Source: Actinomadura syzygii
Lineage (GTDB): Bacteria; Actinomycetota; Actinomycetes; Streptosporangiales; Streptosporangiaceae
Length of the DNA stretch: 64,000 nt
Assembly (NCBI RefSeq): GCF_008085905.1
Contig: NZ_VSFF01000021.1
Span: forward strand, 1-64,000
Direction: 5' to 3'
Shown: piece after piece, positions 26,954 to 35,627 of the stretch
How the letters are laid out: each line of letters begins with the position of its first letter
Numbering within the stretch: the stretch's first letter is position 1
Notes under the pieces: generated by a model
Told to the model about the DNA's origin: nothing
Seen by the model: the letters and a program-made list of their open reading frames with translations, nothing else
Databases searched by the model: none
Made by a program: the position numbers and the translations under genes

Positions 26954-27407
26954 TCGCGTAAGCAGGGCGCGCCACCGAGTACCTGGCCAACTCTCCCTTA
27001 AAGGGTGATAGCAAGCAGGATCCGCAGTTCGGAGCGAAGTCCAGTATCCTTAAGAGGTTCGAACCGATGCCAGCGAGCCTTGAACAAGGCTAGAACATGC
27101 CTGTCTCAGAAATCACTCGTAGTGGCGCTAGCATTGAAACTCGTACGCGGGTGTTCCGGATCTGGAATCGGTCCCAGAAAAGAGACCCAGCAACCGGCCC
27201 GGCGCCCGACCGTGCTGACCGGGCGCTGGGCATCTTGGTCGCGCTAAGGACACCGGCATGAAACGGCCCATCATCTGCTGGTGACGGAGTTCTAGTCATG
27301 TTCAGCCTCGCCTTTTCCGTTTGCACCGCGCCGCCTGCACGCCCCGCTGGCGTACCCGGCGGGCGCCCTAGAGGCCGTATCGCTTGGCAGAGGTAGTGGA
27401 TCGCGTG
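26954..27407. other. Intergenic region without a gene
   Basis: The interval separates the convergent trio and methyltransferase gene. A GGTTCGAACC motif at 27056-27065 resembles a tRNA T-loop, but no acceptor or anticodon arms can be built around it. Base composition is slightly lower in GC than the neighbours. Confidence 0.5.
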
Positions 27408-28235
27408 TCAGGGCTTCTTACCGACTCCGCCGACGGCGTCCATGGCTTGTGGCACGCCGGGGTGGCCGAGGTCAGGTCGCCAGAGCGGGATGGGGACGAT
27501 TCCTGGTTCGATCACTTGGAGCCCGGCGAAGAACTGCTCGATCTGTTCGGGGCTGCGCAGCCGGTAGGGGACGGCTCCGGTGTCGTCGTAGCGTTGCTGC
27601 GCTCGGTTGAACGCCTCGTCGGTGTCGACGCCGTCGTTGAGCGCCAGGTAACTTCCGGGCGCGAGGGCCCCCGTCAGTCGGGAGACGATGGCTTGTGCCT
27701 CGGCGTTATCGGTGACGTGGCCAAGGACGCCCATGAAAAGCAGGGCAACGGGCTGGTCGAAGTCGAGCAGGCTTATGGCCTGGGCGAGGATCCGGTCGGG
27801 GTCGCGCATATCGGCGTCGATGTAGTCGGTGGCGCCTTCGGGCGTGCTGACAAGCAGCGCGTGGGCGTGGGCCAGGACGAGGGGGTCATTGTCGACGTAG
27901 AGGATGCGACTGTCCGGGGCGAGCGTCTGGGCGACCTGGTGGGTGTTGTCCTCGGTGGGCAGGCCGGTGCCGACGTCGAGGAACTGTCGGACGCCCGCCT
28001 CAGTGACCAGATAGCGGATGGTGCGGCCGAGGAAGGCCCGTTCGGCTTGGGCCAGGTCGAAGATGCCGGGGAAGAGGCGGGCGTACTGGTCTCCGGCCTG
28101 CTGGTCGACGTCGAAGTTGTCCTTGCCGCCGAGCCAGTAGTTCCAGATCCGCGCCGAATGGGGGACGCTGGTATCGAGTCCCCCCATAAGGTCCTTATTC
28201 GCCCGTGCCAGGAACTCTTCCGGATCGCTCGCCAT
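27408..28235 (-). CDS. DUF574-type SAM-dependent methyltransferase
   Basis: This 275-residue protein matches the actinomycete SAM methyltransferase family DUF574 (Methyltransf_19): PHSARIWNYWLGGKDNFDVD near the N-terminus, the SAM loop QFLDVGTGLPTEDNTHQVA, VDNDPLVLAHAHALL and a C-terminal GLQVIEPGIVPIPLWRPD. Substrates are unknown. Such genes occur in many copies in actinomycete genomes, usually next to XRE/DUF397 regulators, as here: an XRE-like regulator lies 98 nt upstream on the same strand. Confidence 0.88.
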   Translation of the reverse strand: MASDPEEFLARANKDLMGGLDTSVPHSARIWNYWLGGKDNFDVDQQAGDQYARLFPGIFDLAQAERAFLGRTIRYLVTEAGVRQFLDVGTGLPTEDNTHQVAQTLAPDSRILYVDNDPLVLAHAHALLVSTPEGATDYIDADMRDPDRILAQAISLLDFDQPVALLFMGVLGHVTDNAEAQAIVSRLTGALAPGSYLALNDGVDTDEAFNRAQQRYDDTGAVPYRLRSPEQIEQFFAGLQVIEPGIVPIPLWRPDLGHPGVPQAMDAVGGVGKKP

Positions 28236-28333
28236 CGTGATCCTCCGCGCGCTCGTGACTCTCCTTCGGTCTTATCATCACATCAGATCCTTGGACCAAC
28301 GCACCAGGCCGCGGTCTGCCAGTACCAGGTATT

Positions 28334-29515
28334 TCAGAGGAGATTGTGAAGGAGGCGGGTACTTTCATCTGTCGAGAGCGCCGTGATCAGGAAGGACGAG
28401 AAAAGCATCGAGTAGTGGTTGAGGTCACGCTTGCTATTGAGGTAAAGCGCATGTTCACGCTGTTCCAGGTAGATCATGTCGTTGATCTGGGATTCGGGGT
28501 ACCTCATCACGGTGAGGGGGCCGTCCGTAAACGCCGCGTTGGCGCGGTCCGCCGGCATGATCTGGAGTGTGATGTTAGGACGTGAGGCGAGGCCGATCAG
28601 ATGCCGGATCTGGGCCTGGAGGATCAACGGGCTACCCCCGTCGGCGCGGAGGGCGCGTTCGTGGATGATGATCCATAGCGTGGGCGCGTCAGGGCGGTCG
28701 AGGATGCTCTGGCGAAGCAGGCGGAGTTCCACTCTGCGCCGCAGTTCCTGCTCGGTGATGTCGGGAAGGTCTGCGGCGATGGTGCGCCGGGCATACTCGC
28801 CGATCTGCAGCAGGCTGGGGATGCGCAGCGGAGCGTAGGTCCGGATCTCGGCTAGCTCGGGCTCGGACATCACATAGAGTTCGAACCAGGCTGGGATCAC
28901 GTCGGTGTAGGCGCGCCAGGCGGCGTGACGGCTACGCGCCTGCAGTTCGGTGATGAACTGCCCGTCGACCTCCCGCATGTGGCGCCTGCCTGACACAGTG
29001 TCAGCGGAGCCGTGCGCCGCTGCGGGGAAGTTAAGACACGTCTCCCAATCCAGCGGGCTCATCGGCACGTCCCCGCCCCGCTGGTCATCCGGAGCCGCGG
29101 ATACGGCCGCAATGACCTGGGCGGCGGACTGTTCCATTCGCTGTGGTACCTCGATCGATGCCGCTTCCGCATCCCGGTAGCACTTCTTGAGATCGAGCAG
29201 GGAGAACATCCTGTCGGTGTCGCGGTCCTTGATCTCGGCATACCGGTACAGCGTCGCCCACAGCGACTCCATCGGCGCCCACCGCGGTATGCGACGGCAC
29301 GACCTGGTGAACAGATCGTGGACGGTCGACCGCGGAACCCGGGCGACCCGAATGCCGCACACCATGCTTTCGGCGTTCTCCAGCTCCGTCGAAAGGTCAT
29401 CAATCGCCTGATAAGGGGGCGTTCCAGCGATACGACGGTTCTGCGCCAGCAGGGCGATCACTCCATCGAAGTGACGTCCGCGATCTTCATGTGCCATGAT
29501 CGTATTTCCGTTCAT
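28334..29515 (-). CDS. Regulator with C-terminal DUF5753 domain
   Basis: This protein has about 393 residues. The N-terminal 110 residues hold a short helical HTH-like region (AIDDLSTELENAESMVCGIR, RVPRSTVHDLFTRSCRRIPR). A linker and then a DUF5753 domain follow (PAWFELYVMSEPELAEIRTY, PSLLQIGEYARRTI, QIRHLIGLASRPNITLQIMP). Start candidates are ATG 29515 and ATG 29497; neither has a strong ribosome binding site. An array of ATCCCGGAT sites lies 150-210 nt upstream. It probably regulates itself and the methyltransferase gene downstream. Confidence 0.78.
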   Translation of the reverse strand: MNGNTIMAHEDRGRHFDGVIALLAQNRRIAGTPPYQAIDDLSTELENAESMVCGIRVARVPRSTVHDLFTRSCRRIPRWAPMESLWATLYRYAEIKDRDTDRMFSLLDLKKCYRDAEAASIEVPQRMEQSAAQVIAAVSAAPDDQRGGDVPMSPLDWETCLNFPAAAHGSADTVSGRRHMREVDGQFITELQARSRHAAWRAYTDVIPAWFELYVMSEPELAEIRTYAPLRIPSLLQIGEYARRTIAADLPDITEQELRRRVELRLLRQSILDRPDAPTLWIIIHERALRADGGSPLILQAQIRHLIGLASRPNITLQIMPADRANAAFTDGPLTVMRYPESQINDMIYLEQREHALYLNSKRDLNHYSMLFSSFLITALSTDESTRLLHNLL

Positions 29516-29664
29516 GGTAAGGGAACTGTGGTCTCCGAGATCGACATACTGCCATCCCCGCACCGGACGGTCCGTGCACTCCACACATTTCGTGAGCCGA
29601 GTTGCAGACGGCGGCAAGAGCACCGTTGAGCAACATTGGGGGGCAAGCGCCACGCCCGTGGCGG

Positions 29665-29726
29665 ATCCCGGATGAATCCCGGATGTCCGGGCGAGTAGCC
29701 CACGGCGTCCCGGATCCATCCGGGAT
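29665..29726. promoter_or_regulatory. Array of ATCCCGGAT sites
   Basis: ATCCCGGAT occurs at 29665-29673 and 29676-29684, exactly 11 bp apart. A TCCCGGAT follows at 29708-29715 and an inverted ATCCGGGAT at 29718-29726. The 11-bp phasing puts the first two sites on one helix face. It is a plausible multi-site operator for the regulator starting at 29515. Confidence 0.5.
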
Positions 29727-29894
29727 CGAGCGTTCCTCGCACTGCTCCAGCGGTCCGCGTGCAGAGTTGTCTCGCTCTCCAGCCGATCCGTTTGCGAAAG
29801 GTCGACGATGTTCTCCCATCAGTTGCTGCCGTCTCCTCGAGGACCCGCATTGGGCACGTTTGGAGCTGGTGGCACCTCGACCGGAGACGGTGAC

Positions 29895-30017
29895 ATGGCG
29901 TTGGCCCTGATCACAGTGTGGGCAATACGTACAGGCCGTTCACTTCGATCTGCCCCCGTGAACGAACTGTCTGTGCAGGAACTCGAAGACTTCTGGACCG
30001 ATGAACAGATGCTCTAG
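29895..30017 (+). CDS. Possible 40-residue protein
   Basis: The ATG at 29895 follows CCGGAGACGG with good spacing. The peptide contains SAPVNELSVQELEDFWTDEQ and ends in ML, an acidic amphipathic tail seen in small actinomycete proteins near XRE/DUF397 genes. Function is unknown; it could be a degenerate end of a longer protein. Confidence 0.4.
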   Translation: MALALITVWAIRTGRSLRSAPVNELSVQELEDFWTDEQML

Positions 30018-31532
30018 GCAGGATCTGCCGATGTTCTCCCGGGCATTGCCTATAGAATGGTCGATCAGCGTGACCGACTGGTTTCAATCTATGCCTGCTT
30101 TGCCAACAACTCTTGCGGTCCGAGCGGTGCCGGCGCGGACGAGCGAACCAGTCCCGGCCTTCAACGGAACCGGGCACGGCCTGGACCCCTCCGCCGTCGA
30201 TGACCAGCGGCGCACCCACGAACTATGGCGTCAACGCCGCGGCGCCTGGTGCAGGCCGCCGATCAGGCTCTTCGTCATGGGGCTGCCCTCGCCCCAGCGG
30301 TGCTCCCCAGGTGAAGACCGCAGCGGCCCCGAACTGATTGCCCTCCCACCCGCCGAGCGGCCGTTCGAGACTCTCGGTCTTGCGTCCTACTCCCTGGTGT
30401 CCGAACCGCCACGCCCAGACCGTTGTTCGCCTCCGTCACCGGCCTCCGGCCGGGCTCGGCCCGCGACGACGGCGGGCCCGCTACGGCATGCACGGGATAT
30501 CCGGCGGTGCCATCACCCGTCCCTGCTATTGGTCTGGGTGGCCACCTTCCAACCACCATGGCCGTCGGCTGCTCACTCCGACCTCGGCATGCCTGCCCCA
30601 GGGCGCCTCTCCCGTGCCGCGACCGATCACGGCACCGATGAGACCGCTTACGCCTGTGTGTACAACGACTACAAGGAAACGGCAATACGACGTCACCGCC
30701 TGCGGCGATCACCACCGCAACGCCCGGCACGCACGTCCGCGCCTCCGGCCGCCCGCGACTGAGCGCCACCGAGGTACAGACACCACACCCGTCGGGTTGT
30801 CGGTCCAGACGAGCACGAACTCCAGCCTCTACCGGCGGCGGAACGAGACGGCAACGAGCCACGGCCGGCCGCGAAGGGCAGGCCCGACGAGAGGCAGTTT
30901 GAAGACGCAGGTCCCGATGATCTGATCGCTACACGGTCTGTGGGCATCGCGGTAGCAGGTCCAGTGGCAGCCCGACAGCGATCAGCGTCCCGAAGGGCAG
31001 CCCTTCGGCCGCACGTTACCGTTCGTCCGGGATTCATGGCCGCCCACGATCCCATTCCGCAATCGGTTCAATGCCCCAGCACGGTTGCTGACGTCCTAAC
31101 TCGGACACGACGCGAGAGTTCGTGCAACTAATAGCGGAAATGAAACTCCGGATCACAGAGGTTCCCGCCCCGTGACATTAGAACGAGATTTAACGTTCAC
31201 CAGCGGATGTTTCCTCGCAGGTCAAAGTCGTTGTTAAGTGTTTAGTTTGGTACAGCGACGTCAGTTTGTCCCGATATGCCCTAAAGGGTAGGTCGGGTGA
31301 CGCAGACCGATGCGTATCCGTGTGATTAATATTCTGGTTGCCGACCCGGCGATCGTCGGACACGCCGAGCGAAGCCATCACGTCTCCCCCATTCGGGGAT
31401 TGACACCGAATCGAACGAGAAGAGGGACGGTCCAATGCTGCGAATCCCCCGCTTTCAGCGAGCCCCCGGCCTCGGACGCCTACTAGTGCCAGCCGATAGG
31501 TAGGCGAGCGACCACTGACCTCGGAGAACGTC
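30018..31532. other. 1.5-kb region without a recognisable gene
   Basis: Both strands carry open frames over 30000-30860, but their translations are Pro/Arg/Ser-rich, overlap each other and have no motif or ribosome binding site. The segment 31100-31440 is clearly lower in GC than its surroundings. I see no RNA gene or repeat; the region is probably decayed DNA plus the leader of the gene at 31533. Confidence 0.4.
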
Positions 31533-32621
31533 GTGAACCGATTTCGGCGGTCGTCGGCGAAGAAGCCAGGCGACGTCATCGCGTTCCTCAACCGTGTCCA
31601 TCCCCACGCGGGACCTGAGAAATGGCTGCATACTCTGATTTCCTGGGTTGCACAGCGCCCCTTGGAAGGGAGACGCGGCGGGGGGACGGTAGTCAGGAAA
31701 TTGCAGGCTCGTGGAGTCACCCTCGCCGAAGCCGATCAGGTGCTGGCGGGCGATCTCACCGGCGTCACCTGGCCCTTGTTAGCGGCGATCCTGTCGTCGT
31801 GCGGGGCGTTGCAGGCCGACATTCAGGTCGCGCATGATCTGTTCGACCAACTCCAGCAACGGACACCTCCGCCAGCAGGCGTGACGGATCCGGATCTGCG
31901 TCCACAGCCGGACCCCGCACTCGACCCGGCGGTCGAAGGGTGGGTTCAGGGCTGGCGCCCGTCCTCTGCGCCGAGGGGGTCATTCTCGACTTCGCGCACC
32001 GGCACCGCCAGCGCAGAAGACCCGATTGAGGCCGGTCTGGAAGAAGAGACCGGCCGGGTGGCCCCGCCGGTGAACTTCGCGGCCGAGCCTTGGCCTACCT
32101 GCGGCGAAACCACCCCGGCCAACAGGGCAAGCACGGCACCGTCAGAGACCACGTCCGAGACTACGGCAAGCCTCGGCGGGGAACACGGGCCAGGCGACGA
32201 TCACGCGGACACAAGCGACGCGACGCTCAGCGGTCCCGTCGGCCAACCACCGACAGCAGGCTCCGGACCTGCCAACTCGACGACCACGCGGGGCACGACC
32301 GCCCCGCCCGTCCCCGAGGCCGCTACCAACCCCAAAGAGTTCGTGGCACTGATGGACCAATACCGCACCTACCGCGACCGGTCACTGCGGGAGATAGAGC
32401 GGGAGGCACGGCGTCACCCCCAGGTGGAACGGCCGTACAGCTTCGCCTCCTACAGCACCATCGGCAAGAACGGGAAACTCCCCCGGCAACTGCTCGTCAT
32501 CGCCTTCATCGCCGGGTGCGGTGGTAGTAGGTCCTACATCGATCGATGGGTCGAGGTGCATCGCCGACTGTCGCTGGAGCAGGTCGACAGTCCATGGTCC
32601 CCCGGTTCCCCCGAAACGTAG
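31533..32621 (+). CDS. Protein with two HTH-like modules and a disordered linker
   Basis: The 362-residue product starts at GTG 31533, preceded by TCGGAGAACG. Residues about 15-110 form a helical module (VVRKLQARGVTLAEADQVLA, TWPLLAAILSSCGALQADIQ). A long Pro/Thr/Ser/Glu-rich linker follows (about 115-265). The C-terminal module (FVALMDQYRTYRDRSLREIE, FASYSTIGKNGKLPRQLLVI, AFIAGCGG) has the spacing of actinomycete XRE-like HTH repeats. It is probably DNA-binding; the partner may be the DUF397 gene 131 nt downstream. No enzymatic domain is seen. Confidence 0.65.
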   Translation: MNRFRRSSAKKPGDVIAFLNRVHPHAGPEKWLHTLISWVAQRPLEGRRGGGTVVRKLQARGVTLAEADQVLAGDLTGVTWPLLAAILSSCGALQADIQVAHDLFDQLQQRTPPPAGVTDPDLRPQPDPALDPAVEGWVQGWRPSSAPRGSFSTSRTGTASAEDPIEAGLEEETGRVAPPVNFAAEPWPTCGETTPANRASTAPSETTSETTASLGGEHGPGDDHADTSDATLSGPVGQPPTAGSGPANSTTTRGTTAPPVPEAATNPKEFVALMDQYRTYRDRSLREIEREARRHPQVERPYSFASYSTIGKNGKLPRQLLVIAFIAGCGGSRSYIDRWVEVHRRLSLEQVDSPWSPGSPET

Positions 32622-32752
32622 GCGGCGATCCCGCGCCAAGGCCAGAGCGGCTAGAGACCACCACCACGGTGGCATGACCCGTTACCGCGGGTCGCCTCCA
32701 ACACGACGACACCGTGTTGATCATCACCGAGTCATAGAAAGGCACATTCGGC

Positions 32753-33001
32753 ATGGCGAGAATCGCCCCCCAAGGGCCAGAGACGAAGCGCGTCTATCGG
32801 TCCATCACCTTCCCGTCGCACTGGCGTAAGGCCCGCCGGTCGATGTCGGCCAACGACTGCGTCGAGGTCGCCCACCTGGCTCGCGCCCGGATCGGCATCC
32901 GTGACAGCAAGAACACCACGGCCCCGCCGCTCACATTGTCGGCAGCTAACTGGCGGAACGTGATCATCGAGATCAAGCGCGGTCACCACGACCTCATTTG
33001 A
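32753..33001 (+). CDS. DUF397-domain protein
   Basis: The 82-residue protein has the DUF397 core: NDCVEVAHLARARIGIRDSK followed by LTLSAANWRNVIIEIKRG. DUF397 proteins are small partners of XRE regulators in actinomycetes, and some pairs behave like toxin-antitoxin or sigma-factor-like regulators. AAAGG precedes the ATG. Here the likely partner is the upstream HTH-like protein, although it lacks a DUF5753 domain. Confidence 0.8.
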   Translation: MARIAPQGPETKRVYRSITFPSHWRKARRSMSANDCVEVAHLARARIGIRDSKNTTAPPLTLSAANWRNVIIEIKRGHHDLI

Positions 33002-33272
33002 ACGGCTGAGCGGCCGCCTGCGCACAACGCCGTACCCATCCGCAATGGCGCCCGGCCTCAACGGCACCCACCAGATCCAAGCGTGCATCCACGCCAGGCC
33101 GGTGGCCGCCGACGCGAGGCCGGGCGTACCCTCACCAGGACCGAGGGAGCACAACCGCAGCCGAGCAGTATCGACACATCCCCACACGCCCCGATGCGGC
33201 GGTTTCGGCATCTGCCCGGACTCGCGTCCATCGCCGCGCTCGTTCATGACGCCCAAGGAGCGGTTCGCCGTC

Positions 33273-34115
33273 ATGCCTAACGCTGTGACCGTCCGTGTGG
33301 GCCTGTACAACCCCAGCCGGACCGGCCCCGACGTCGGCTACCACGCCGACCCCGACGGCGAAGCCCCCATGCGGGAACAACTCGCGCTGCTGGCCTCACT
33401 CGAACTGGACCTGGTCGGAATCGTGCAGGTGCCGTGCGCCCCCGACGACCTGGACTGCGGGCCCCGAGTCGCCGACCGGCTCGAGATGGCCTGGCACGCC
33501 GTCATCCCCTCCCCCTTCTACGATCACGGCATCGCCGTCCTGGCCCGCACCGGCGGGAACCTGGAGGTGGTGGCCGAGCACCACCAGACCGGCAAACCCT
33601 GGGCGCACTGCCTGGCGGCGATCGACGTCCGTGTGAAGGGCCGGCGACTCCCCCTGCGGTTCCTGGTCGGACACGCCGCGACCAGCCCCACCGCGCGGCT
33701 CACCGAAGCCGAGCACCTGGCCACCCACCTCGAGTCGACCGCCGATACCCCCGACATCGTCTACGCCGCCGATTTCCGGGCCGCCGCGCTCGGCGAGAGC
33801 CCCGACACCAGCCGCGCCTCCGCCGACCACGCCGCCGCGATCACCGACACCCGGCCCGCCGCCGTGCTGCACCGCGCCGGGCTTCTCGACGTGGGCGAGG
33901 CGACCAGCGACCACGCCCCCACGATCGGACACGACCCGGCCGATCCGGTGGCCTACCGCCGCCACCGCATCCACAGCACGCTGCCCGCCTCGGCGGTCAC
34001 CGGGCACGGCATCGTCGACGAGGACCGCCCACTGTCGCGCCACCGGCCAGTGTGGGCCCAGTTCACCCTCGACGTTGACGACGACCCCGGCGATCCGAGG
34101 GCATCCCGGCTCTGA
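33273..34115 (+). CDS. Uncharacterised protein resembling endonuclease/exonuclease/phosphatase fold
   Basis: The ATG at 33273 follows AAGGAG at 33255-33260; an ATG at 33246 is an alternative. The 280-residue product begins VRVGLYNPSRTGPD, continues LALLASLELDLVGIVQVP and ends with SRHRPVWAQFTLDV. This spacing is reminiscent of the exo/endonuclease/phosphatase fold (N near the start, E/Q in strand 2, SDH-like SRHRPV at the end), but the catalytic Glu is Gln (IVQVP). The fold call is tentative. No operon partner is evident. Confidence 0.5.
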   Translation: MPNAVTVRVGLYNPSRTGPDVGYHADPDGEAPMREQLALLASLELDLVGIVQVPCAPDDLDCGPRVADRLEMAWHAVIPSPFYDHGIAVLARTGGNLEVVAEHHQTGKPWAHCLAAIDVRVKGRRLPLRFLVGHAATSPTARLTEAEHLATHLESTADTPDIVYAADFRAAALGESPDTSRASADHAAAITDTRPAAVLHRAGLLDVGEATSDHAPTIGHDPADPVAYRRHRIHSTLPASAVTGHGIVDEDRPLSRHRPVWAQFTLDVDDDPGDPRASRL

Positions 34116-34197
34116 ACGCCCGTGCCCGCTACCGCTCCCCCGTCCGAGGGGCGGTGCACCGGGATCGGCACCCGCCTCCACGCGGGCTCCGGTCGGT

Positions 34198-34857
34198 TCA
34201 CGTTGCGCCGGAGCGCGGCTCTTTGTATCGCCACGTCTGGGTCATGGCCAACTCGACCGCGATGTCGCCGCGGGTGTGGATCTGGGCTCGGGTGGCGGTC
34301 ACCGTCCGGGCCCGGGCGCGCGAGGGTGCGGGACACACCGCCAAGGCCAGCCGCGCGCATTCCTCGTGCAGGGGCGCGCTGGTCAGGCAGTGCCCGTGTG
34401 GATCGACGATCAGGCTGAACCGCCGGTCGCAGCCGAGCCCGCAGACCTGGCACAGGCTCTCCAGTTGGGCGCGGGCCAGCCGGGCAGTGTGCAGGTCCCT
34501 CCACAGCGGGCCGGTGGCGCGGGTGACCGGCGTCACCCAGGGGACCGGCAGGCCGTGCGCCCGTGGTCGTGGACGCCCGGCCGGGCACAGGTCGGCCGCG
34601 CCTGCCGCGACCGCCCGGTCGATCGCCAGCCACACCGGTAGTGGCAGACCCGCTGTCGGGCAGTCGATGGTGGCGCATCCGATCCCGCTGGTCGTGCCGT
34701 GCGCCGTCCCGTCCGGGCCGACCTCGGGCGGTTGCAGGTAGCGCGGGCGGCCGCAATCAGGACAGGGCAGATCGGGGCACGCGACCGGTTCGGTCACCGC
34801 GTGCCGGGCCTGCGCGGGGGATCGGCCCGCGAGGTCGGGACGTCCGGTCATCGTCAT
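34198..34857 (-). CDS. Uncharacterised Cys-rich protein
   Basis: This 219-residue protein has CPDLPCPDCGRPRYL near the N-terminus, a GIGCATIDCP segment and LCQVCGLGCDRRF in the middle, suggesting one or two zinc-binding knuckles. No enzymatic motif is recognised. The ATG at 34857 is followed by a normal frame without disruption. A 17-bp element shared with another minus-strand gene's leader lies 44-60 nt upstream. Confidence 0.6.
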   Translation of the reverse strand: MTMTGRPDLAGRSPAQARHAVTEPVACPDLPCPDCGRPRYLQPPEVGPDGTAHGTTSGIGCATIDCPTAGLPLPVWLAIDRAVAAGAADLCPAGRPRPRAHGLPVPWVTPVTRATGPLWRDLHTARLARAQLESLCQVCGLGCDRRFSLIVDPHGHCLTSAPLHEECARLALAVCPAPSRARARTVTATRAQIHTRGDIAVELAMTQTWRYKEPRSGAT

Positions 34858-34887
34858 CCCCCCAAGAGCCCCAGGCGCGGCGGTGCC

Positions 34888-35045
34888 GCGGATCGGCGGC
34901 GGCGCCCACGATACAGCGCTCCGACGCTTTCCCGGCGCACTGCCGATTTCGCCTTTTCCGGCAATACCGGCCCGGCAGGCCGCCTCGGTCGCCCATTTCC
35001 CTTTTCCAGGAACGGACCCGCCCCGTTCTGCATTGGGTGCCGGAT
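34888..35045. repeat. Diverged upstream repeat, copy A
   Basis: This segment shares GGCGCCCACGATACAGC (34901-34917) exactly with copy B at 37864-37880. It also shares several following blocks, such as CGCTTTCCC and CTTTTCCGGC versus CCTTTCCGGC. Copy A lies directly upstream of the minus-strand gene at 34857, so it may contain a conserved promoter. Confidence 0.6.
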
Positions 35046-35095
35046 TGATGCGTCCCGGGTTCCGTGGTGTCGAGATAGCCAGAATCTCATGCTGA

Positions 35096-35287
35096 TTCTG
35101 GGGTAGATCCTCTCGTATCGATTGGGGTGAGCATTCCCAGGGCGCTGTGGCGGCGCCGGTGGCTGTAGAAGATCTCCAGTTATTCGAAGATCGCGTTGGC
35201 GAGTCTCATGCGGGTGCGCCAGCGCTGCAGGTTGAGGAACTCGGCCTGGATCCGGCCCCAGAACGACTCGATGGCCGCGTGGTCGTG
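35096..35287 (-). mobile_element. IS3-family transposase C-terminal remnant
   Basis: The minus strand encodes HDHAAIESFWGRIQAEFLNL, then RLANAIFE, an in-frame TAA at 35180-35182, then LEIFYSHRRRHSALGMLTPI. This is the DDE-Glu end of an IS3 OrfB transposase with a nonsense mutation. The DNA beyond its 3' end (35050-35095) resembles that beyond the remnant at 7212. Confidence 0.75.
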
Positions 35288-35440
35288 GGCGAGGCGGGCG
35301 CCGATGACGGTGCGGGTGCGCCGTTCCACGGTGCGCTGCGAGCCCACCGACGCGGCGTAGTGCTCCTCCGCGCCTTTGAGATCACCGAGCTGCGAGAGGG
35401 GCAACCCGACCTGATCCTCGAAGCTCTCGCGGCGGTAGTT
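35288..35440 (-). pseudogene. TPR-containing regulator fragment
   Basis: Joined in frame upstream of the IS3 remnant is LPLSQLGDLKGAEEHYAASV followed by RRTRTVIGARLA. This matches a tetratricopeptide unit from the C-terminal half of actinomycete XRE/TPR regulators. It is too short to function and was probably captured or truncated by the insertion sequence. Confidence 0.45.
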
Positions 35441-35627
35441 GCCGGGGGGCACTCCCGACCGCCGAGTCGGCGCGCTCCGGATCGGTCTCGGCCGCGCGCA
35501 GCAACGCCCGCGCACGGGGCTGGCCGGCGGACGCGGACGCCAGCCGCGAGGTCGTCGTTGCCGTCGCTGCCCCTGGCTGTCCTCACAGAAAAGCCGGTGT
35601 GCCGATGGCAGAGGGGATCGCGGCTCA

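Noticed and set aside
27040..27075. A GGTTCGAACC sequence resembling a tRNA T-loop
   Set aside because: No acceptor, D or anticodon stems can be built around it, and there is no CCA or flanking pairing, so it is not a tRNA gene.
30275..30862. Long minus-strand frame in the gene-poor 30-31.5 kb region
   Set aside because: It is Arg/Gly-rich, overlaps equally long plus-strand frames and has no ribosome binding site or motif.
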